From NCBI RefSeq assembly GCF_002250625.1, contig NZ_NMVQ01000034.1, positions 62,001-126,000 on the forward strand: 64,000 nucleotides of DNA. The letters are read 5' to 3'. The notes beneath the pieces were generated by a model that was not told the DNA's origin, searched no databases, and saw nothing but the letters and a program-made list of their open reading frames with translations. This DNA comes from Enemella dayhoffiae. GTDB lineage: Bacteria > Actinomycetota > Actinomycetes > Propionibacteriales > Propionibacteriaceae. Numbering within the stretch: the first letter of the stretch is position 1; the number at the start of each line of letters is the position of its first letter. Below, one piece after another: positions 44,905 to 56,223 of the stretch. Made by a program: the position numbers and the translations under genes.

Positions 44905-45600
44905 CTACTTCTGCTCGGTGACCGTGCGGATCCGCGCCTCGTTGTTGGGCTTTCCGGAGCGGTCGGGGTTGGAACCGTCCTGCCCCTCGGCCGCGATCCG
45001 GGCCACCACGCCGAGGGAGTCCTTGTCCAGGGTGCCGAAGACGGTGTACTTCGCCGGAAGCGGAGAGTCGGCGTACACCAGGAAGAACTGGGAGCCGTTG
45101 GTGTTGGCCCCGGCGTTCGCCATCGCCACCGTGCCAGCCGGATACTTCTCCGAGCGGGAGAGCTCGTCGGCGTACTTGTAACCGGGCCCGCCGCGGCCGG
45201 TGCCGGTCGGGTCGCCGCACTGCAGCACGAAGATCCCGCTGTCGACCAGCCGGTGGCACTGGGTGTTGTCGAAGTATTTCTGCTTGGCCAGGGACTCGAA
45301 GGAGTGCACGGTGCAGGGGGTCCGCGAGCGGTCCATGGTGATGGTCACCGGGCCCTGGTTGGTGTCCAGCGTCCACCTCGCCTCACCGGTCCGCCGGACC
45401 TCGTTCGGCGAGGGCGGATCGACCGGGCGCGCCGGCTCACCGCTGGGCTGATACTGGCAACCGCCGGAACCGGCCGGGGCGTTCGCGGGCGGCGGTGCGC
45501 TCGCCGCGTCACCGCCGGTGCCACCACCTCCGCAACCGGCCAGCGCAACGGCCAGACCGAGGGCGGACAGCAGAACCACGGGACGCAGGGGACGAATCAC
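44905..45600 (-). CDS. Peptidyl-prolyl cis-trans isomerase (cyclophilin), lipoprotein
   Basis: 231 aa from GTG 45600. A signal peptide with a lipobox (VALAGCGGGG) predicts export and lipid anchoring. The mature protein has a short Pro/Gly/Ala linker and a cyclophilin domain: FESLAKQKYFDNTQCHRL, GTGRGGPGYKYADE and NTNGSQFFLVYADSPLP. The Phe/Gln core residues needed for isomerase action are present. The start follows a TATGCT box by 6 nt. Convergent with the response regulator (12-bp gap). Confidence 0.92.
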   Translation of the reverse strand: MIRPLRPVVLLSALGLAVALAGCGGGGTGGDAASAPPPANAPAGSGGCQYQPSGEPARPVDPPSPNEVRRTGEARWTLDTNQGPVTITMDRSRTPCTVHSFESLAKQKYFDNTQCHRLVDSGIFVLQCGDPTGTGRGGPGYKYADELSRSEKYPAGTVAMANAGANTNGSQFFLVYADSPLPAKYTVFGTLDKDSLGVVARIAAEGQDGSNPDRSGKPNNEARIRTVTEQK

Positions 45601-45606
45601 CGGTGC

Positions 45607-45612
45607 AGCATA
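45607..45612 (-). promoter_or_regulatory. -10 box of the cyclophilin gene (leaderless)
   Basis: TATGCT on the minus strand, 6 nt before the GTG start. Confidence 0.6.
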
Positions 45613-45647
45613 GCCACCGCCGGACCGGATCCGCGGGTTCCGCGCGC

Positions 45648-45653
45648 TAGAGT
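45648..45653 (+). promoter_or_regulatory. -10 box of the adenosyltransferase gene (leaderless)
   Basis: TAGAGT, 7 nt before the ATG at 45661. The divergent cyclophilin promoter lies only 36 bp away, so the two may compete. Confidence 0.55.
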
Positions 45654-45660
45654 CACCGAC

Positions 45661-46269
45661 ATGGTCGTGCTGAACCGGATCTATACCCGCACCGGCGACG
45701 GGGGCGACACCCGCCTGTCGGACATGTCGCTCACCCGCAAGAGCGATCCGCGGGTGGCTGCCTACGGTGATGTGGACGAGACGAACTCGGTGATCGGGGT
45801 CGCGCTGGCCACCGGCGGCATCGCTGAGCCGATCGCGGCCGCCCTGCGGATCGTGCAGAACGAGCTGTTCGACCTCGGCGCCGACCTGTCCAACCCGCTG
45901 CAACCGGACCCGAAATATCCACCGCTGCGGATCGCGCAGGTGTCGGTGGACCGGCTCGAGGCCTGGTGCGACGAGTTCGGCGACCCGCTGCCCAAACTGC
46001 GCTCGTTCATCCTGCCCGGTGGTAACCCCGCCGGCGCCCAGCTGCACGTGGCCCGGACCATCTGTCGGCGGGCCGAGCGCTCGGCCTGGCTGGCGGTGGA
46101 GGTTTACGGCACGCAGGTCGCCCCTGACGCGGACACCCCGGGCGGGGTGAACCCGGTCGCGGTCACCTATCTGAACCGGCTGTCGGACCTGCTGTTCATC
46201 TGCAGCCGCGCGGTGAACGGGACCGCCGACGAGGTGCTGTGGGTGCCCGGTGGGGAGCGTGGCGAGTGA
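45661..46269 (+). CDS. Cob(I)alamin adenosyltransferase, PduO type
   Basis: 202 aa. It transfers the adenosyl group of ATP to cob(I)alamin to make coenzyme B12. The ATP-binding N-terminus is RIYTRTGDGGDTRL, followed by YGDVDETNSVIGVAL and the C-terminal RTICRRAERSAW helix, LNRLSDLLFICSR. It supplies the cofactor for the isobutyryl-CoA mutase encoded at 18930 and other mutases. ATG 45661 is clearly the start; the frame is open far upstream but only across the antisense of the cyclophilin gene. Confidence 0.95.
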   Translation: MVVLNRIYTRTGDGGDTRLSDMSLTRKSDPRVAAYGDVDETNSVIGVALATGGIAEPIAAALRIVQNELFDLGADLSNPLQPDPKYPPLRIAQVSVDRLEAWCDEFGDPLPKLRSFILPGGNPAGAQLHVARTICRRAERSAWLAVEVYGTQVAPDADTPGGVNPVAVTYLNRLSDLLFICSRAVNGTADEVLWVPGGERGE

Positions 46270-46427
46270 ACCACCTCGGCCTCGGTGTGGTGCTGACCGC
46301 GCTGTTCCTCGTCCTGTGCCTGCTGGTGCAGGCCTCGGGCCGCACCGACTGGTGGGGTGGTCCGGCGATCTTCGCGGTGATGCTGGCGCTCTACTGGGCC
46401 GCGGGCCGCCAGCTGTTCCGATCCTGA
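46266..46427 (+). CDS. 53-aa small membrane protein
   Basis: GTG start overlaps the adenosyltransferase stop as GTGA. Two hydrophobic segments (about residues 4-22 and 31-45) are separated by QASGRTDWWGGP. Actinobacteria often have such a short gene in this place. Function unknown. Confidence 0.65.
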   Translation: MNHLGLGVVLTALFLVLCLLVQASGRTDWWGGPAIFAVMLALYWAAGRQLFRS

Positions 46428-46455
46428 ACCCGACCCACCGGCGCACCCGCACAAC

Positions 46456-46905
46456 TCACTGGCGGAAGCGCCCGACACTGGGCGGCGCGGCCTCGAGCCA
46501 GGACAGCAGCCCGGTGCTGCTCTCGGGGGCCATCGCCAACTCCCAGTCCCCCGCCGGGTCCCGCGGGACCCTGCTGGAGCTGCTGAGGCGTACCACCCGG
46601 GGATTGCCGTAGAGGCTCTCCACCTCGCCGTATTCGGCCTCCCGCTGTTCCACCGCGGAGGTGGCGGTACGCCGGAAGCGCACCTTGGGGCGCAGCGAAA
46701 GGGACAGCGCGCGGTACCACTCCAGGTGCTCGCCCTCGTAGCGGGCCAGACCGAGGGCCCACTCGGTGTGCTCGACCGGGCGCATCGCACAGTCGAAAAT
46801 GCCGCCCTGGCGGGAGAGCCAACGGCGGCGGAGATAGAGCCAGAGCAGCGGGACGATCAGGGCGAGCAGGATTGTAAGCCCCACCACCTCGACCAGCCAC
46901 TCCAT
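46456..46905 (-). CDS. DUF2550 domain-containing membrane protein
   Basis: 149 aa. One N-terminal membrane segment (TILLALIVPLLWLYLRRRW), then a soluble domain with GGIFDCAMRP and WYRALSLSLRPKVRFRR, typical of DUF2550 proteins that follow the ATP synthase operon in actinobacteria (for example Rv1312). Function unknown. It lies after the terminator of the atp operon, on the same strand. Confidence 0.88.
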   Translation of the reverse strand: MEWLVEVVGLTILLALIVPLLWLYLRRRWLSRQGGIFDCAMRPVEHTEWALGLARYEGEHLEWYRALSLSLRPKVRFRRTATSAVEQREAEYGEVESLYGNPRVVRLSSSSRVPRDPAGDWELAMAPESSTGLLSWLEAAPPSVGRFRQ

Positions 46906-46968
46906 GAAAGAAATTTAGCCAAACGTCCAAGAAGACTCAAACCAGCGAGGCCGCTGCGGCGTACGCGA

Positions 46969-47001
46969 AAGGGGTCCGACCACGTCGTGGTCGGACCCCT
47001 T
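46969..47001 (-). terminator. Terminator of the ATP synthase operon
   Basis: Perfect 15-bp stem (AAGGGGTCCGACCAC and its complement) with a 3-nt loop, 18 bp past the atpC stop; on the minus strand it is followed by TTTC. Confidence 0.85.
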
Positions 47002-47018
47002 CGCAGCGGTGGGGAAGG

Positions 47019-47441
47019 TCAGTGCCCCAGGCCGGAGTTCCCTTGGCGCTTCTGCGCGGCCTTCACCTGGGCGGCGGCACGCTGGTAGTGCTTGCGGGTC
47101 TCCTCGGAGTCGTCACCCGCGTCCAGCTGCCGGTTGGCCTCGGCCAGTTCCTTCTCGGCGGCGTCCAGGCTGATCTCCTCGCCCCGGGACGCGTACTCCG
47201 ACAGGATGGACACCCGGTTGTGCTGCACCGAGATGAACCCGCCGTCGACGGCCACGACCTCGCGCTCGCCACCGGTGGAGAACACCTCGACCCCGCTCGG
47301 TACCAGCACCGCCAGCAGCGGCGAGTGGTTCGGCAGGATGCCGGTGTCCCCCTCGCTGGTGCGGGCGATGACCTGGCTGGCCTCCCCGGACCAGACCACC
47401 CGGTCCGCGGCGACGACGTTGACCTGCAGGACGTCGGCCAT
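47019..47441 (-). CDS. atpC: ATP synthase epsilon subunit
   Basis: 140 aa. Beta-sandwich N-terminus (LQVNVVAADRVVWSGEASQV, GDTGILPNHSPLLAVL) and a helical C-terminal region. It is part of the central stalk and inhibits ATP hydrolysis. Starts 3 bp after atpD; last gene of the operon, ahead of a strong terminator. Confidence 0.96.
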   Translation of the reverse strand: MADVLQVNVVAADRVVWSGEASQVIARTSEGDTGILPNHSPLLAVLVPSGVEVFSTGGEREVVAVDGGFISVQHNRVSILSEYASRGEEISLDAAEKELAEANRQLDAGDDSEETRKHYQRAAAQVKAAQKRQGNSGLGH

Positions 47442-47443
47442 GC

Positions 47444-48901
<1,458 letters not shown>

Positions 48902-49813
48902 TCACTCACTCTCTGCGTTCGCGTCGGCCAGCGCGTTCACGCCACCCACGATCTCACTGATTTCCTGGGTGATCTGCGCCTGCCGGGCCTGGTTGGCCTC
49001 CCGGGTCAGGCGTTCGATCAGTTGCTGGGCGTTGTCGGTGGCCGACTTCATCGCCCGCTGCTTGCTCGCCAGCTCCGAGGCCGCCGCCTGGAGCAGGCAG
49101 TACTGGATGCGGCTGGCCACGTACAGCGGCAGCAGCTCGTCCAGCACGGCCTCGGCGTCCGGCTCGAAGTCGTAGAGCGGGAACACCTCGTGGCTCTCGA
49201 TCGCCTCGTCCGACTCCACCACCTCCAGCGGCAGCAGTCGGATCACCTCCGGCTTCTGGGTGATCATCGACACAAACCGGGTGTAGACGATCTGGATCTC
49301 GTCCACCCCACCTTCCTCGGTCGGGGTGAGGAACGCCTTGATCAGCGCGTCGGCGATCTCGCGGGCGTGGGCATAGTTCGGGGAGTCCGAGAAACCCTCC
49401 CAGGTCTGCTCCACGTGCCGCTTGCGGAACTGGTAGAAACCGATCCCCTTGCGTCCGCAGAGGAAGGGCACGACCTCCTTGCCGTCGGCCCGCAGCAGCT
49501 CGGTGAGCTGCTCCCCCTGCTTGATCACCGAGGAGCTGTACGCCCCCGCCAGACCGCGGTCGGAGGTGATCAGCAGCATCGCCGCCCGGGTCGGGTTTTC
49601 CTTCTCGGTGGTCAGCGGGTGGTCGATGTTGGAGAACGTCGCCACCGCCGACACCGCCCGGGTCAGCTCCCGGGCATACGGCGCCGCCGCGTTGGCCCGC
49701 TGCTGGGCCTTGACGATCCGCGAGGCGGCGATGAGCTCCATGGCGCGGGTGATCTTCTTGGTCGTGGAGACCGAGTTCTTCCGCTGGCGAAGTTCACGCA
49801 GGCTTGCTGGCAT
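48902..49813 (-). CDS. atpG: ATP synthase gamma subunit
   Basis: 303 aa rotor subunit. N-terminal [20 protein letters not shown] and C-terminal [16 protein letters not shown] helices form the coiled coil. Residues about 195-215 hold an acidic insertion ([16 protein letters not shown]) of the kind found in actinobacterial gamma subunits. Confidence 0.97.
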   Translation of the reverse strand: MPASLRELRQRKNSVSTTKKITRAMELIAASRIVKAQQRANAAAPYARELTRAVSAVATFSNIDHPLTTEKENPTRAAMLLITSDRGLAGAYSSSVIKQGEQLTELLRADGKEVVPFLCGRKGIGFYQFRKRHVEQTWEGFSDSPNYAHAREIADALIKAFLTPTEEGGVDEIQIVYTRFVSMITQKPEVIRLLPLEVVESDEAIESHEVFPLYDFEPDAEAVLDELLPLYVASRIQYCLLQAAASELASKQRAMKSATDNAQQLIERLTREANQARQAQITQEISEIVGGVNALADANAESE

Positions 49814-49848
49814 CTCAGCGCTCCGCTCTGCTCGGGTTCAACACAGAA

Positions 49849-51489
49849 TCAGCCCCGCTTCTGCTTGACGATCTGCTCCTGACCGACCTCGTCGGCCTCG
49901 AGCGCGTCATGCTCCTCGCGGCCGGCCTGCAGCATCTTGCCGTCAGAGGTCTGGAAGCCCTGCTTGAACTTCTTGATCTCCTGCTCCAGCGCGTTCGCGG
50001 TGTCGTCGTCGAACTTCTGCGTCTCGGAGATGGTCTGCAGCACGTTCGAGTTGTGCCGCAGGTGATCCAGCAGCTCCTGCTCGAAGCGCAGTACGTCGTC
50101 CACCGGCACGTCGTCGAAGTGACCGTTGGTGCCGGCCCACACGCTGACCACCTGGTCCTCGACGGCATAGGGGGCGTACTGGCCCTGACGCAGCAGCTCG
50201 GTCAACCGCGCACCGCGATCCAGCTGGCGCCGGGAGGTGGCGTCCAGGTCGGAGGCGAACATGGCGAACGCCTGCATGTCGCGATACTGGGCCAGACCCA
50301 GCTTCAGGGTGCCGGCGACCGACTTCATCGCCTTGATCTGCGCGGCGCCACCGACTCGGGACACCGAGATGCCCACGTCGACGGCGGGCCGCTGGTTGGC
50401 GTTGAACAGGTCGGACTGCAGGAAGATCTGACCGTCGGTGATCGAGATCACGTTGGTCGGGATGAACGCCGACACGTCGTTCGCCTTGGTCTCGATGATC
50501 GGCAGGCCGGTCATCGAACCGCCGCCCAGCTCGTCGGAGAGCTTGGCGCAGCGCTCCAGCAGGCGGGAGTGGAGATAGAACACGTCACCGGGGTACGCCT
50601 CACGGCCCGGCGGGCGGCGCAGCAGCAGCGACATCGCGCGGTAGGCCTCGGCCTGCTTGGTCAGGTCGTCGAAGATGATCAGCACGTGCTTGCCCTGGTA
50701 CATCCAGTGCTGACCGATGGCCGAACCGGCGTACGGGGCGATGTACTTGAAGCCGGCCGGGTCGGAGGCCGGCGCGTGCACGATGGTGGTGTACTCCATC
50801 GCGCCCGCCTCTTCGAGGGTGCCCTTCACCTCGGCGACGGTGGAACCCTTCTGACCGATCGCCACGTAGATGCAGCGCACCTGCTTCTTGGGGTCGCCGG
50901 ACTCCCAGTTGCTCTTCTGGTTGATGATCGTGTCGATCGCGATGGCGGTCTTGCCGGTCTTGCGGTCACCGATGATCAGCTGCCGCTGGCCGCGGCCGAT
51001 CGGGATCATCGCGTCGATCGCCTTCAGACCCGTCTGCAGCGGCTCGCGGACCTCCTGGCGATCCATCACGCCGGCGGCCTGCAGCTCCAGCGGACGACGG
51101 TCGTCGACGCCGTTGATCTCGCCCATCCCGTCGATCGGGTTGCCCATCGCGTCGATCACGCGACCGAGGAAGCCGTCACCGACCGGCACCGAGAGCACCT
51201 GGCCGGTGCCCTTGACCTTGGAGCCCTCCTCGATGCCCTCGGAGTTGCCGAGCACCACGACGCCGATCTCGCGGACGTCGAGGTTCAGCGCGATGCCCAT
51301 CGTGCCGTTCTCGAACTCCAGCAGCTCGTTGGCCATGCAGGACGGCAGGCCCTCGACCCGGGCGATACCGTCACCGGAGGTCACCACGATGCCCACCTCT
51401 TCGCGCGAGGAGGTCTCCGGGGTGTAGTTCTGGACGAAGGAGTCCAGCGCGTTCCGGATCTCCTCCGGACGAATTGTGAGTTCCGCCAT
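49849..51489 (-). CDS. atpA: ATP synthase alpha subunit
   Basis: 546 aa non-catalytic nucleotide-binding subunit. P-loop [15 protein letters not shown], signature [14 protein letters not shown]. The C-terminus is about 35 residues longer than the E. coli protein, as in mycobacteria, where this tail limits ATP hydrolysis. ATG 51489 is preferred over the frame extension to 51516. Confidence 0.98.
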   Translation of the reverse strand: MAELTIRPEEIRNALDSFVQNYTPETSSREEVGIVVTSGDGIARVEGLPSCMANELLEFENGTMGIALNLDVREIGVVVLGNSEGIEEGSKVKGTGQVLSVPVGDGFLGRVIDAMGNPIDGMGEINGVDDRRPLELQAAGVMDRQEVREPLQTGLKAIDAMIPIGRGQRQLIIGDRKTGKTAIAIDTIINQKSNWESGDPKKQVRCIYVAIGQKGSTVAEVKGTLEEAGAMEYTTIVHAPASDPAGFKYIAPYAGSAIGQHWMYQGKHVLIIFDDLTKQAEAYRAMSLLLRRPPGREAYPGDVFYLHSRLLERCAKLSDELGGGSMTGLPIIETKANDVSAFIPTNVISITDGQIFLQSDLFNANQRPAVDVGISVSRVGGAAQIKAMKSVAGTLKLGLAQYRDMQAFAMFASDLDATSRRQLDRGARLTELLRQGQYAPYAVEDQVVSVWAGTNGHFDDVPVDDVLRFEQELLDHLRHNSNVLQTISETQKFDDDTANALEQEIKKFKQGFQTSDGKMLQAGREEHDALEADEVGQEQIVKQKRG

Positions 51490-51556
51490 CGTTGCGTCCC
51501 TGCTCTCGTTTCCCAAGTTGCGTTGGTTGAAGTTCTGTTGTCGGGAGGCGTACGCC

Positions 51557-52363
51557 TCAGCCCAGGCGCCTGCGCGCCTCGGCGAGCCGGCCGGCCACGG
51601 TGCCCTCGATGACCTCGTCGCCCAGCTCGACCCGGACGCCGCCGATCACCTCGGGGTCGACCACCACGTGCAGGTCGACCTCGCGACCCACCTGGCGGCT
51701 CAGCGCCACCCGGAGCCGCTCATACTGCTCGGAGGTCAGCTCCCGCGCCACCCGCACCGTGGCGATGCCCCGGTTGCGCAGCGCGGAGGCCAGGCTCAGA
51801 TAGCCCTCGACCGTGTTCACGAAGTTGCGGTCCCGGGCACCGACCGCACGGCGGGCGAGCACCACGGTCGCCTCGTGCGCGCGGCCGTCGAGCAGCTGGG
51901 TGACCAGCTGCTCCCGCTTCTGCAGCGGGACCCCGCGGTCCCCCAGCGCCTCGGCCAGGGCCGGTTCGCCGGAGACGGTCCGGGAGAACCGGAACAGCTC
52001 GTCCTCGACCTCGTCGAGCTTGCCCTCGGCCTGGGCGGCGCGCAGTTCGGCGCGCACGCCCTGCCGCTCCAGCGCCGCGGTGAACGAGCGACCCCCACCC
52101 CAGCGCAGCGCGGCCGTCTCCTCGGTGACGTGCACCGCCGCACCGGACACCTTGCCGTTGAGCAGCTGCCAGACCAGACCCTTGCGCTGGTCGGAAGGCA
52201 TTCCCGGGTCGGTGAAGCCGCGGCGCAGCGACGGCTGCGCCTCGACCGCGTCGACCACGGCGAACAACTCACCGGCCAGCGTGGAGTTCGGCTCCTGGTT
52301 GTCCAGGACCCGATCCACCGAGCCCAGGCGGGCCTCCTCGGCAGAGCTCACGGTGCGGGTCAT
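51557..52363 (-). CDS. atpH: ATP synthase delta subunit
   Basis: 268 aa. It is longer than the 177-aa E. coli protein, as usual for actinobacteria without the mycobacterial b-delta fusion. C-terminal OSCP signature [20 protein letters not shown] and [16 protein letters not shown]. Overlaps atpF by ATGA. Confidence 0.96.
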   Translation of the reverse strand: MTRTVSSAEEARLGSVDRVLDNQEPNSTLAGELFAVVDAVEAQPSLRRGFTDPGMPSDQRKGLVWQLLNGKVSGAAVHVTEETAALRWGGGRSFTAALERQGVRAELRAAQAEGKLDEVEDELFRFSRTVSGEPALAEALGDRGVPLQKREQLVTQLLDGRAHEATVVLARRAVGARDRNFVNTVEGYLSLASALRNRGIATVRVARELTSEQYERLRVALSRQVGREVDLHVVVDPEVIGGVRVELGDEVIEGTVAGRLAEARRRLG

Positions 52364-52932
52364 CGCTGCCCCTGCTCCGCCTTGTCACCGACGGGCTGCG
52401 ACTCCAGGTCGGCGATGAACCGGTCGATGGTGCGCCGCGCCCGGTCGTCGTCGTCGAGGGATTCCCCGACGATCCGGCCGGCCAGGGTGGTGGCCAGGCC
52501 ACCGACCTCGGTGCGCAGCTGGTTGACCACCTGTACCCGCTCCGCCTCGATCTGGGTGGTCGCGTTGGTGACGATCCGGTTGGCCTCGGCCTCGGCCTGC
52601 TCGCGCAGCTCCGCCTTGATCCGTGCGCCCTCGTTCTTGGCGTCCTCGCGGATCCGGGCGGCCTCCTGGCGAGCCTCGGCCAGCTGCTCCTGATACTGCC
52701 GGAGCGCCGCCTCGGCCTCTTCCTGGGCCTTCTCGGCCTTCTCCATCCCGCCCTGGATGGCCGCCGCACGCTCGGCGTACATCTTCTCGAAGGCGGGCAC
52801 CACCTTGGCCCGCAGCACGAGCCAGATGATGATCATGAGCAGGATGCCCATGATGAATTCGGAGAGGTGGTGCGGCAACAGGGGTCCGAGTGGACCGCCG
52901 CCCTCTTCTCCTGCCAGCGGGATGATCAGCAT
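52360..52932 (-). CDS. atpF: ATP synthase b subunit
   Basis: 190 aa. One N-terminal membrane segment (FIMGILLMIIIWLVL) and a long charged coiled coil that forms the peripheral stalk. Ends with a Gln/Arg tail. Confidence 0.96.
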   Translation of the reverse strand: MLIIPLAGEEGGGPLGPLLPHHLSEFIMGILLMIIIWLVLRAKVVPAFEKMYAERAAAIQGGMEKAEKAQEEAEAALRQYQEQLAEARQEAARIREDAKNEGARIKAELREQAEAEANRIVTNATTQIEAERVQVVNQLRTEVGGLATTLAGRIVGESLDDDDRARRTIDRFIADLESQPVGDKAEQGQR

Positions 52933-52945
52933 GTGATCCTCCGGA

Positions 52946-53167
52946 TCAGTTGATGACGAAGGCGAAGGCCAGCGCCAGGATGAACAGCGCCTCGACGATC
53001 GCCATACCGATCCAGGCGGTGCCCATCATGGCGCCGCGGGCCTCGGGCTGACGGGCGGTGCCCTGGATCACGGAGGCGAAGATCAGGCCGACGCCGATGC
53101 CGGAGCCGATGGCCGCCAGGCCAGCGCCGATCATGTTCACCGAGCCGGCGATTTCCATGGGGGTCAT
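52946..53167 (-). CDS. atpE: ATP synthase c subunit
   Basis: 73 aa hairpin of two membrane helices. Loop ARQPEARG, ion-carrying Glu in GMAIVEALFIL. Helix 1 lacks the Gln of the sodium-binding motif, so a proton-driven ring is expected. Confidence 0.97.
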   Translation of the reverse strand: MTPMEIAGSVNMIGAGLAAIGSGIGVGLIFASVIQGTARQPEARGAMMGTAWIGMAIVEALFILALAFAFVIN

Positions 53168-53228
53168 GTGGGTTTCCTTTCGGATTTCCGTTTTAGTGAC
53201 GGTCTTTGGGTGGTTTCAGGGGGATGGA

Positions 53229-54029
53229 TCAGTGGTCCTCGGCCAGCGAGGAGGCGACGTACTGTGCGGTCAGCACGGTGAAGATGTACGCCTGCAGGGT
53301 CGCCACCAGCAGCTCGAGGGCGAAGATGGCGAAGCTGAACAGCATGGACATGCCGCCGGCGAACTTGTTGAACGCCCCGTGCGCCTCGGTCAGCAGGTAG
53401 CCGCCGCCGACGACGAACACCAGCACCACCAGGTGGCCGGCGAACATGTTGCCGAACAGTCGCAGACCGAGGGTGACGGGGCGGACGATGAAGTTGGACA
53501 GGAACTCCAGCGGGATGATGATCGGCCACAGCCAGACCGGCACCCCGGCCGGGATCAGGCTGTTCTTGAAGTACTTGGCGCCGTGGCGGGCGATACCCGC
53601 GCCGTTGTAGATCAGCCAGCTGAGCAGGGCCAGGCCCCAGGCGTACCCGATGTTGGAGAAGGTCGGGAACATGAACAGCGGGAACAACCCGAACACGTTG
53701 TTCACCCAGATGAAGGAGAACAGCCCGAGCAGATAGGGCAGATAGCGGCGGAAATCGTGACCCAGCGCGTCGCGGGCGACCCCGTTGCGGATGAAGTCGT
53801 AGACGTACTCCCAGAAGAACTGGCCCTTGCTGGGCAGCACCTTCAGGTTGCGGGAGGCGATCAGCCAGACCACGATCACCAGGATCGCGCCGATCACGGC
53901 CTGGATCAGCGGCTTGTTCACCCATGCGGGGCTGTCCCACCAGCCGTGCATGCCGTCGAACATGAAGTCACTCACGCTGGGCGGCTTGTAGCCACCCTCG
54001 AGCGGGACCAGCGGCAGGATCGGGCTCAC
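53229..54029 (-). CDS. atpB: ATP synthase a subunit
   Basis: 266 aa. Five to six membrane segments; the essential Arg is in VTLGLRLFGNMFAGH and the C-terminal channel helix in ALELLVATLQAYIFTVL. GTG start overlaps the stop of the upstream gene (GTGA). Confidence 0.96.
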   Translation of the reverse strand: MSPILPLVPLEGGYKPPSVSDFMFDGMHGWWDSPAWVNKPLIQAVIGAILVIVVWLIASRNLKVLPSKGQFFWEYVYDFIRNGVARDALGHDFRRYLPYLLGLFSFIWVNNVFGLFPLFMFPTFSNIGYAWGLALLSWLIYNGAGIARHGAKYFKNSLIPAGVPVWLWPIIIPLEFLSNFIVRPVTLGLRLFGNMFAGHLVVLVFVVGGGYLLTEAHGAFNKFAGGMSMLFSFAIFALELLVATLQAYIFTVLTAQYVASSLAEDH

Positions 54030-54427
54030 CGGCGCTCCTTCCCAGTTGTTTCAGCTCCGGTGCCATCGGAGGACTTGGTGGTGACGCCCCGCTCGACGGC
54101 GAAGCGACGAATCACGAGGTAGATGCCCAGGCCCGCGCCGAGCACGATGCCGATCGGCAGCAGGAACGAGGTGGCGAGCCAGCGGTCCAGCAGCCAGCCG
54201 AGACCGCCGTAACCGAGCACTCCGGCCAGCAGATAGGACAGGGCCCGCATCGCGTCATCCTGCCCCCGGGCGGAGAGGGACCGGTCGCGAGCGGTGCGTG
54301 CCTGGGCGGCACTGTCCTCGCGTGCGGTGGCCAAGGTCACCGATCCCTCCTGAGCGATTGGCCCGGTGGCGAGGTCGCCGATCGGGCTTCGGAGCGAGAG
54401 ATTATCAGTCGTTCCGCTGCGGGTCAC
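54026..54427 (-). CDS. AtpZ/AtpI-like ATP synthase assembly protein
   Basis: 133 aa with a hydrophilic first 60 residues, then two membrane segments (YLLAGVLGYGGLGWLLDRW and LLPIGIVLGAGLGIYLVI). The pattern matches AtpZ, a helper of F0 assembly or magnesium supply. Both ends overlap neighbours by GTGA, so GTG 54427 is the likely start; a later in-frame GTG exists at 54340. Confidence 0.8.
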   Translation of the reverse strand: MTRSGTTDNLSLRSPIGDLATGPIAQEGSVTLATAREDSAAQARTARDRSLSARGQDDAMRALSYLLAGVLGYGGLGWLLDRWLATSFLLPIGIVLGAGLGIYLVIRRFAVERGVTTKSSDGTGAETTGKERR

Positions 54428-54945
54428 TTCGCCGTCCCCCCGCCCTGGGCGGACCCCTGCGGGCCGTCGGTGGGCTCGTCGAAGTTGGGGACGCGCAGGC
54501 GATGCAGGGCGTACGCCTCGGCGCCCAGCCAGCCGACCAGGGTGAGCGCCGCCCCGGCGACCAGGGGCCCGCGGGCCAGGCTGTCGGGGTCGCTGGCCAG
54601 GTTGAACCAGGCGTACAGCACGAACAGCAGCAACGCGGCGCGGAAGCCGAAGGAGGCCAGGCTGGCGGCCATCAGGGTGCGCGGATGGGCGGTGGCGAAC
54701 CGCACCTGGACGGACTGCCCGATCACCTGGAAGACGATCACCAGGGCGGCCCCGAAGAGGGCCGAGAACAGGCCCCGGCGGCCCAGCAGCACCGCCGAGC
54801 CGCCGACCGCGAGCAGCGCTCCGGCGTGGGCGCCGAGCACCCCCGCCATCAGCAGCGTGCGGGCCCGGACGATCGCTGGGTTGCCCGAACCGACCCCCGC
54901 CGAGGGGGTGGGCCCAGAGGGCAGCGCGCCGGTCACAGTCGTCAT
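54424..54945 (-). CDS. AtpI-like membrane protein of the ATP synthase operon
   Basis: 173 aa from ATG 54945; GTG 54972 would add nine residues. Four hydrophobic segments lie between about residues 30 and 150. It takes the place of Rv1303-type proteins at the head of the actinobacterial atp operon. Its role in assembly of the c-ring is assumed from AtpI of other bacteria. Confidence 0.8.
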   Translation of the reverse strand: MTTVTGALPSGPTPSAGVGSGNPAIVRARTLLMAGVLGAHAGALLAVGGSAVLLGRRGLFSALFGAALVIVFQVIGQSVQVRFATAHPRTLMAASLASFGFRAALLLFVLYAWFNLASDPDSLARGPLVAGAALTLVGWLGAEAYALHRLRVPNFDEPTDGPQGSAQGGGTAK

Positions 54946-55020
54946 CGTTTCCGCAGTCTCGAGGTTGGGCACCCGACAGCTATGCCGGGCTCGGGGGATT
55001 GCTTGTGAAACTTAGCACAA

Positions 55021-55060
55021 ATAGCCCGCGGGTGCTGCGGTCGCCCGGGGGGCGGGCTAT
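55021..55060 (-). terminator. Terminator of wecA
   Basis: ATAGCCCGC (55021-55029) and GCGGGCTAT (55052-55060) pair around a GC-rich loop. The stem includes the TAG stop of wecA, and TATTTGTG follows on the minus strand. It separates the wecA group from the atp operon. Confidence 0.65.
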
Positions 55061-56220
55061 CCCTGGGGCCGCTCCTGGATCTTGGCCTCCGCCTCGCGCT
55101 CGACGCGCCGCTGCCGGGCGTCCTCGGCGGGCGTCCCCGTCGGCGCCCCCAGGGTGAAGAAGGTGGCCACCCCCATCAACCCGACCACCGCCGCGATGGT
55201 CTCCCAGCGCGGCCCGAGCCCGACCGCGATCACCCCGAAGGAGATCAGCGCGGTCCAGATGTACATCAGCAGCACGGCGCGCCGGTGCGAGTGACCGCGT
55301 TCCAGCAGCCGGTGGTGCAGGTGCTGCTTGTCCGCCACCCAGAACCAGGTCCCGGCGTAGGTTCGCCTCAGGAACGCCAGCACGAAGTCGAGCAGCGGCA
55401 GCACCATGATCGCCAGCGGCAGAATCAGCGGCAGGTACGCCGCCATCAGCCCACTCCCCTCGTCGGTCAACCTGGACGAGTCGATCTGACCGGTCAACGA
55501 GATCGTCGAGGTGGCCAGCATCAACCCGAGCAGCATCGCCCCGGAGTCGCCCATGAACATCCGGGCCGGGAAGTAGTTGTGCGGCAGAAAGCCGATGCAC
55601 ACCCCGGCGATCGCGACCGTCAACAGGCTGGCTGTCTGCGCGCGGGGCAGGTCCAGGTCCGACACCAGCAGATAGGAGTAGGTGAAGAAGGCGAGCGCCC
55701 CGATCGCGACCACCCCCGCGGCCAGCCCGTCCAGGCCGTCGACGTAGTTGACCGCGTTGGTGCAGAGCACGATGAAGAAGACCGTGATCGCGATCGAGGC
55801 CGAGTCGTCCAGGGAGATGATGCTGTTGGGCAGCGGGATCCACAACATCTTCACGCCGTTGGCCACCACCAGCCCCGCGGCGAGCACCTGACCGGCGAGT
55901 TTGGCCACCGCGTTGAGCTCGAACAGGTCGTCGAGCACGCCGACGGCACAGATCACCAGGGCGGCGATCAGGATGGCGCGGAAGTCGTGCTGGATCAGCG
56001 GATTGCGGCCCAGGAACGGCATGTTGGTCGAGATCAGATAGGCGGCCCCGACCCCGAACAGCATCGCCACCCCACCGAAATAGGGAATCGGGATGGCGTG
56101 CACGTCGCGATCCCGGACCCGGGCCACCGCACCGGTACGCAGCGCCACCCGTCGCGCCAACCCGCTCAGCAGGTAGGTCGTCGCGGCGGTGATCAGCAGC
56201 ACCAGCAGATAGGCCCGCAT
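55057..56220 (-). CDS. wecA: Polyprenyl-phosphate GlcNAc-1-phosphate transferase (WecA/TagO type)
   Basis: 387 aa membrane enzyme of the MraY/WecA family with about eleven segments. Motifs: VGVLDDLFELNAVAK, CTNAVNYVDGLDGLAAG, FMGDSGAMLLG and the His-rich QHLHHRLLERGHSHRR. It starts lipid-linked glycan synthesis on undecaprenyl or decaprenyl phosphate, such as the arabinogalactan linker in mycobacteria. This agrees with the Emb-like gene at the left edge. Four bp downstream of sua5. Confidence 0.95.
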   Translation of the reverse strand: MRAYLLVLLITAATTYLLSGLARRVALRTGAVARVRDRDVHAIPIPYFGGVAMLFGVGAAYLISTNMPFLGRNPLIQHDFRAILIAALVICAVGVLDDLFELNAVAKLAGQVLAAGLVVANGVKMLWIPLPNSIISLDDSASIAITVFFIVLCTNAVNYVDGLDGLAAGVVAIGALAFFTYSYLLVSDLDLPRAQTASLLTVAIAGVCIGFLPHNYFPARMFMGDSGAMLLGLMLATSTISLTGQIDSSRLTDEGSGLMAAYLPLILPLAIMVLPLLDFVLAFLRRTYAGTWFWVADKQHLHHRLLERGHSHRRAVLLMYIWTALISFGVIAVGLGPRWETIAAVVGLMGVATFFTLGAPTGTPAEDARQRRVEREAEAKIQERPQG

Positions 56221-56223
56221 CGC

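Noticed and set aside
45253-45660. Upstream extension of the adenosyltransferase
   Set aside because: Antisense to the cyclophilin gene; ATG 45661 is preceded by a -10 box and matches the family start.
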